Below are positions 60,544 through 64,000 of a DNA stretch of 64,000 nt, one piece after another. The stretch covers positions 186,001-250,000 of the forward strand of contig JAWKNA010000006.1 in the NCBI GenBank assembly GCA_041391925.1. Direction: 5' to 3'. This stretch comes from JBPOFM01 sp041391925 (lineage in GTDB: Bacteria > Bacteroidota > Bacteroidia > Flavobacteriales > Flavobacteriaceae). The notes under the pieces were generated by a model, which saw only the letters and a program-made list of their open reading frames with translations, had not been told where the DNA came from and made no database searches. Position 1 is the stretch's first letter. Every line of letters begins with the position of its first letter. The position numbers and the translations under genes are program-made.

Positions 60544-60622
60544 AAGAAAAAAAATACGAACAAAGTTAATGAGAATCTACAAAAATAAATGAGTTTTGTA
60601 TTTTAGTTTAAAATCCTTCGGA

Positions 60623-61513
60623 ATGCTTACTTTACATAACGACGTACTCAAAATTAAGGTCCAAAAAACGGGTGCCGAACTTTGTGAAATATCCTCAATA
60701 AAGAATGGTACCCAATTTATGTGGAATGCCAATCCTGAAATTTGGGCCAATTTTGCGCCTAATCTTTTCCCAATTATAGGAATGTTGAAAGATGGGATGT
60801 ATGTTTTTGAAGGAAAAAAATATAGTTTGCCCAAACATGGATTTATTCGAAATAATATTAATTTTCAAATAGTTGAGAAATCTAATGAAAGTGTTACTTT
60901 AAATTTGAAATATAATCATGAATTACTGAAAATCTACCCTTTTAAATTTGAATACGATGTTATATACCAGTTGAATGCCAATAAACTCAATATCACCTAT
61001 AAGGTCAAAAACAGGGATGACAAATCGCTTTATTGTTCCCTCGGAGGCCATCCAGCTTTTAAATGTCCTGTCTATGAAAACGAAAACTATTCAGATTATG
61101 AATTGATTTTTGACAAGAAAGAAACTTCAAAAACACATGTGTTGAATCTCCAAAACGGCTTGGTGACTTCACAAACAAAGCCTGTTTTCGACACTCCAAA
61201 TTCCATTCAATTGCGTCCTGATTTATTTAAGAATGATGCGCTAATCTTCAAGAATTTGAAATCAAGAAAGGTGACATTAAAAAGTAATAATCATGGCGAT
61301 ATGTTAACGGTTCATTTTGATGATTTCCCATATCTAGGGCTTTGGGCAAAGCCAAATGCTGATTATGTATGCATTGAACCTTGGCTTGGCATTGCCGATA
61401 GTGAAGACAGCAATCAGCAATTGAAAGATAAAGAAGGAATTTTAAAACTGGATTCCGGAAATACCTTTGAAGCGACTTACACCATTGAAATACATTTGCC
61501 TCATTTGGTCTAA
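60623..61513 (+). CDS. Aldose 1-epimerase family protein
   Basis: Cytoplasmic galactose-mutarotase-fold protein of 296 aa, likely an aldose or hexose-6-phosphate 1-epimerase. Conserved segments: GAELCEISSIKNGTQFMWNA at the N-terminus, YSLPKHGFIRNNINFQIV with the first histidine, SLGGHPAFKCPV with the catalytic histidine, and the C-terminal YVCIEPWLGIADSEDS with the glutamate. The ATG 60623 begins MLTLHNDVLKIKVQKTGAEL, which matches the family start; a TTG nine codons earlier is rejected. It is followed 40 bp later by the DEAD-box gene. Confidence 0.88.
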   Translation: MLTLHNDVLKIKVQKTGAELCEISSIKNGTQFMWNANPEIWANFAPNLFPIIGMLKDGMYVFEGKKYSLPKHGFIRNNINFQIVEKSNESVTLNLKYNHELLKIYPFKFEYDVIYQLNANKLNITYKVKNRDDKSLYCSLGGHPAFKCPVYENENYSDYELIFDKKETSKTHVLNLQNGLVTSQTKPVFDTPNSIQLRPDLFKNDALIFKNLKSRKVTLKSNNHGDMLTVHFDDFPYLGLWAKPNADYVCIEPWLGIADSEDSNQQLKDKEGILKLDSGNTFEATYTIEIHLPHLV

Positions 61514-61553
61514 CCCGATTATTAGTGGTAGCTTTGCGGCTTAATCATACATT

Positions 61554-62900
61554 TTGAGCTTTAGAGATTTAAATTTAAATACAGCATTATACAATGCATT
61601 GGATGATTTGGGATTTGACACTCCTACTCCAATACAGGAACAAGCATTGGGTTTGGTGGCTTCAGGGAAAGATGTCTTGGGTATTGCACAAACTGGTACA
61701 GGCAAAACTTTTGCCTATCTGCTCCCTATTTTGAGGGACCTTAAATATTCGAAACAAGATAATCCGAGAATCCTCATTTTAGTGCCCACAAGGGAATTGG
61801 TCGTGCAGGTTGTACAGGAAATCGAAAAACTTTCAAAATATATCAATGTACGCGTTTTGGGTGTGTATGGTGGCGTGAATATCAACCAACAAAAACAGGA
61901 TGTGGCACAAGGTCTCGACATCATCGTTGCAACGCCTGGCCGCGTGTTTGATTTGGCTATGAGCTATGTGTTGCAGCTCAAATCCATCCAAAAAGTGGTC
62001 ATAGACGAGGTAGATGTGATGCTCGACTTGGGTTTTAGGCACCAATTATTGAATCTTTTTGACATCATGCCAGAACGACGACAAAATATCATGTTTTCTG
62101 CGACCATGACCGACGAGGTGGACGAACTCATCCATGAGTTTTTTGTGACACCGGAACGAATCACTGTTGCCGTTTCTGGAACACCATTGGAAAACTTACG
62201 ACAGCAACGTTATGAAGTTCCAAATTTTTATACCAAGGTCAATTTGCTAAAGGAATTGTTGAAAGACGAAGAAACTTTTAATAAAGTATTGATATTCGTT
62301 TCCCACAAGAAAATGGCTGACAGCTTATTTGAACTGTTGGAAGAAAGTTTCAGGGACGAAGTATGTGTGATTCATTCCAACAAAACGCAAAATTACAGAT
62401 TACGGAGTATCGAACAATTTAGAGAGGGTTTTAATCGAATGCTGGTTGCAACCGACGTGATGGCTCGTGGGTTGGACATTGACACTGTTAGCCATGTCAT
62501 TAATTTTGACACGCCACATTACCCTGAAAACTATATGCACCGCATCGGTCGGACAGGACGTGCTGAACGCAAAGGTAACGCCATATTATTTTCAACTGCA
62601 GCTGAAGAAGCCTACGTTAAGTCAATCGAAGAATTGATGCAAATGAAAATTCCAAAACTGCAACTTCCTGATGGAGTGCAAATATCCAAAGAATTGATTG
62701 AAGAGGAACGGCCTCAAACAAAGGAACGCAACAATCCCTTAAAACGCGATGATACCAAGGGAGAGGCTTTTCATGAAAAAAAGGACAAAAACAAAAAACA
62801 GAACCAAGGCGGCTCTTATCGCGCCAAGATTGCGGCAAAATATAAAAAACCCAAAACTAGAGGTGATAAGAATTATAATAAGCGTAATAAGCGGAAATAG
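61554..62900 (+). CDS. DEAD-box RNA helicase with DEVD motif II
   Basis: ATP-dependent RNA helicase of 448 aa of the RhlE/SrmB type. Motifs: TPIQEQALGLVASGKDVLGI, motif I AQTGTGKT, PTRELVVQVV, motif II DEVD (VVIDEVDVMLDLGFRHQLLN) instead of DEAD, motif III SAT (MFSATMTDEVDELI), motif V MARGLDIDTVSHVIN and motif VI HRIGRTGRAERKG. A lysine-rich RNA-binding tail closes the protein (KYKKPKTRGDKNYNKRNKRK). The start is TTG at 61554-61556, giving MSFRDLNLNTALYNALDDLG; no ATG is near. The DEVD change keeps both acidic residues. Confidence 0.92.
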   Translation: MSFRDLNLNTALYNALDDLGFDTPTPIQEQALGLVASGKDVLGIAQTGTGKTFAYLLPILRDLKYSKQDNPRILILVPTRELVVQVVQEIEKLSKYINVRVLGVYGGVNINQQKQDVAQGLDIIVATPGRVFDLAMSYVLQLKSIQKVVIDEVDVMLDLGFRHQLLNLFDIMPERRQNIMFSATMTDEVDELIHEFFVTPERITVAVSGTPLENLRQQRYEVPNFYTKVNLLKELLKDEETFNKVLIFVSHKKMADSLFELLEESFRDEVCVIHSNKTQNYRLRSIEQFREGFNRMLVATDVMARGLDIDTVSHVINFDTPHYPENYMHRIGRTGRAERKGNAILFSTAAEEAYVKSIEELMQMKIPKLQLPDGVQISKELIEEERPQTKERNNPLKRDDTKGEAFHEKKDKNKKQNQGGSYRAKIAAKYKKPKTRGDKNYNKRNKRK

Positions 62901-62923
62901 TTTTTTAGCATCAAAAAGAACAT

Positions 62924-62958
62924 AAAAAAATCCCTTCTCAACCGAAATTGAAAAGGGA
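62924..62958 (-). terminator. Intrinsic terminator after the MscS gene (minus strand)
   Basis: TCCCTTCTCAA (62931-62941) pairs with TTGAAAAGGGA (62948-62958), one mismatch, loop CCGAAA. On the minus strand it is followed by seven T, so it stops the transcript of the mechanosensitive channel gene, which ends at 63021. A longer pair ATCCGGAAC (62975-62983) with GTTCCGGAT (63024-63032) is also present, followed by TTTTATTT on the plus strand, and could end the helicase transcript. Confidence 0.82.
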
Positions 62959-63020
62959 ATATAAAGAGCAAATGATCCGGAACAACTTCCCAGATTTTTT
63001 CGCCTTAACCCAAATAAAGG

Positions 63021-63848
63021 CTAGTTCCGGATTTTTATTTCGCTCTCTACAATATTTTTGATAGGAATGACCAGCCTTCCTTCATTCGTTTTTAAAACCA
63101 GTGAAATATTATCAATTGCCTCAACCTCTCCTAATATTCCATTATATTCAATCAATTGTCCGACCTCATATGTCTTACGCACATAAAAAGTCCTCAGCAA
63201 GTCTGCAATGACCGATTGAGCTCCAAGACCCAAGGCCAAAGAAAATGCGAGCAATAAGGCTCCAAGAATAAGCGTAAGGTTATTAGTGATCAACTCTGTA
63301 TTAACGCCAGCCTGATTAAGAGCTGTTATAGAAACAAACACCAAGAGGATTAAAAAGATTAACTGACTTATAATATTTGAACCCGACAGCTCGAACGACT
63401 CAAAGAATGACTTTATAGTTTTCTTTATAAAATTTGCCAAAAGCAATCCTAGTATAAAAATTATTAAGGCTGTGAAAATCTGAGGTATATGACTTAATAA
63501 GTTGGAAATTTCTTCAGAAATAATTTTAAGGTTCATGATATCAGAAACCACAATCAACAAAATGATGAACATGGTCCATTTGATAAAGCTTACGATAATC
63601 TTGGTTGGGTTGATGTGGAGTTTTTTATTTTCAAAAAACTCGATATCATTTATCCTCTTGGTAATCTTTTCAAAATTTGTGATTTTTAAAGCTTTCTCAA
63701 CTATAAAAACCAAGAATTTAGTAATTAGCCATCCAATGATCAATACCAATATAGCACCGATAATGTTGGGTATGGCCTTTCCTATTTCATTCCCCATTGC
63801 ATTTAAAGAATCGAGGGTTAATTCTTTCCATTTCGAAATTTGTTCCAT
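63021..63848 (-). CDS. MscS-family mechanosensitive channel
   Basis: Membrane protein of 275 aa that opens under membrane tension. Three to four N-terminal helices (IIGAILVLIIGWLITKFLVF; WTMFIILLIVVSDIMNLKII; IPQIFTALIIFILGLLLANF), a pore-lining helix with small residues (LILGALLLAFSLALGLGAQS) and the cytoplasmic beta domain (YEVGQLIEYNGILGEVEAID; LVLKTNEGRLVIPIKNIV). It belongs to the small MscS type with an N-terminal conserved TM-helix region. Its transcript ends at the 62924 terminator. Another gene precedes it by 20 bp. Confidence 0.9.
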   Translation of the reverse strand: MEQISKWKELTLDSLNAMGNEIGKAIPNIIGAILVLIIGWLITKFLVFIVEKALKITNFEKITKRINDIEFFENKKLHINPTKIIVSFIKWTMFIILLIVVSDIMNLKIISEEISNLLSHIPQIFTALIIFILGLLLANFIKKTIKSFFESFELSGSNIISQLIFLILLVFVSITALNQAGVNTELITNNLTLILGALLLAFSLALGLGAQSVIADLLRTFYVRKTYEVGQLIEYNGILGEVEAIDNISLVLKTNEGRLVIPIKNIVESEIKIRN

Positions 63849-63868
63849 TTGTTTTTTGTTTGGTTGGT

Positions 63869-64000
63869 TTAGTTTGTTTTATTTTTTCTTTGTTTCATTG
63901 TCGATTCAATAACCTCAGCAATATTTAACGAAAATAGACTCGCCATTTCCATCAACAATTTTGCAGTGGCTATATCATTCATTACTTTGGCCCTAAGCTC
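63869..64000 (-). CDS. C-terminal end of a protein of unknown function (cut by the window end)
   Basis: The last 43 codons of a minus-strand gene running off the right edge; stop TAA at 63869-63871. It reads ELRAKVMNDIATAKLLMEMA and ends VIESTMKQRKNKTN: helical, with a basic tail, no motif. It is 20 bp upstream of the mechanosensitive channel gene, so the two may be one operon. Nothing more can be said from the fragment. Confidence 0.7.
   Translation of the reverse strand, partial: ELRAKVMNDIATAKLLMEMASLFSLNIAEVIESTMKQRKNKTN

Noticed and set aside
1..64000. tRNA, rRNA, insertion sequences, integrase or transposase genes
   Set aside because: Looked for on both strands; none seen. In particular no integrase accompanies the cassette-like block.

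Overview
The window reads as chromosome of a marine-type member of the Flavobacteriaceae (Bacteroidota). The support is: AT-rich DNA; promoters of the TAnnTTTG type (for example at 15760, 21866 and 28950) and little use of Shine-Dalgarno sites; a secreted protein with a type IX secretion (T9SS) sorting tail; several proteins with CarboxypepD_reg-like domains; and many genes belonging to families largely confined to this group (DUF6452, DUF6048, DUF4294, DUF4268, CCC-motif proteins). No rRNA, tRNA, IS element, prophage or CRISPR array was found.

Layout. 1-1.85 kb: the 5' part of RNase Y (rny), a 6S-like RNA, zapA and a coiled-coil partner, all on the minus strand. 2.1-9.2 kb: an M23 peptidase and a TonB-dependent receptor, a cysteine desulfurase, a Ca-binding-repeat lipoprotein and an Smr-domain protein. 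9.3-13.8 kb: two large exported surface proteins and two small membrane proteins, closed by a bidirectional terminator shared with rocD. 15.1-15.77 kb: a gene-free stretch with a 21-bp tandem repeat array. 15.8-23.8 kb: rlmD-DUF6452-DUF6048, a DinB-like protein, RlmL-like and other methyltransferases, and a ZIP transporter. 23.9-31.8 kb: an M13 peptidase, a transglutaminase-like protein with a small CarboxypepD_reg partner, a metallo-beta-lactamase-fold hydrolase, a large conserved protein of unknown function, a hemolysin III family protein and a DUF4294 protein. 31.9-41.6 kb: a long co-directional block (M42 peptidase, class V aminotransferase, NUDIX, PrsW-type protease, CBS/DUF294 protein, DnaQ-type exonuclease) ending in a biotin-dependent acyl-CoA carboxylase (carrier, biotin carboxylase, carboxyltransferase). 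42.3-48.0 kb: a minus-strand block with a histidine kinase behind two tandem seven-helix membrane proteins, a ComM-type ATPase and a serine hydrolase.

48.1-52.5 kb is the accessory part. Small AT-rich minus-strand genes are separated by copies of a structured repeat of about 60-130 bp (five copies seen), next to a second 21-bp tandem array. It resembles a gene-cassette array without an integrase. 53-64 kb returns to housekeeping genes: a DASS/SLC13 transporter, tilS-ade-yheT, pabB, an aldose epimerase-like protein, a DEAD-box helicase, a MscS channel and the tail of one more gene.

The most unusual observations are: (i) the cassette-like block; (ii) two 21-bp arrays 33 kb apart that share the core TGGWACATGACA; (iii) a heptamer repeat (GGGATTA) that runs up to, and appears to have overwritten, the start codon of the yheT-type hydrolase gene; (iv) a 6S-like RNA between zapA and rny; (v) a 7TM-7TM-histidine kinase locus with no response regulator. 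All positions and motifs were read by eye. Family names come from recognition of motifs, not from a database search.
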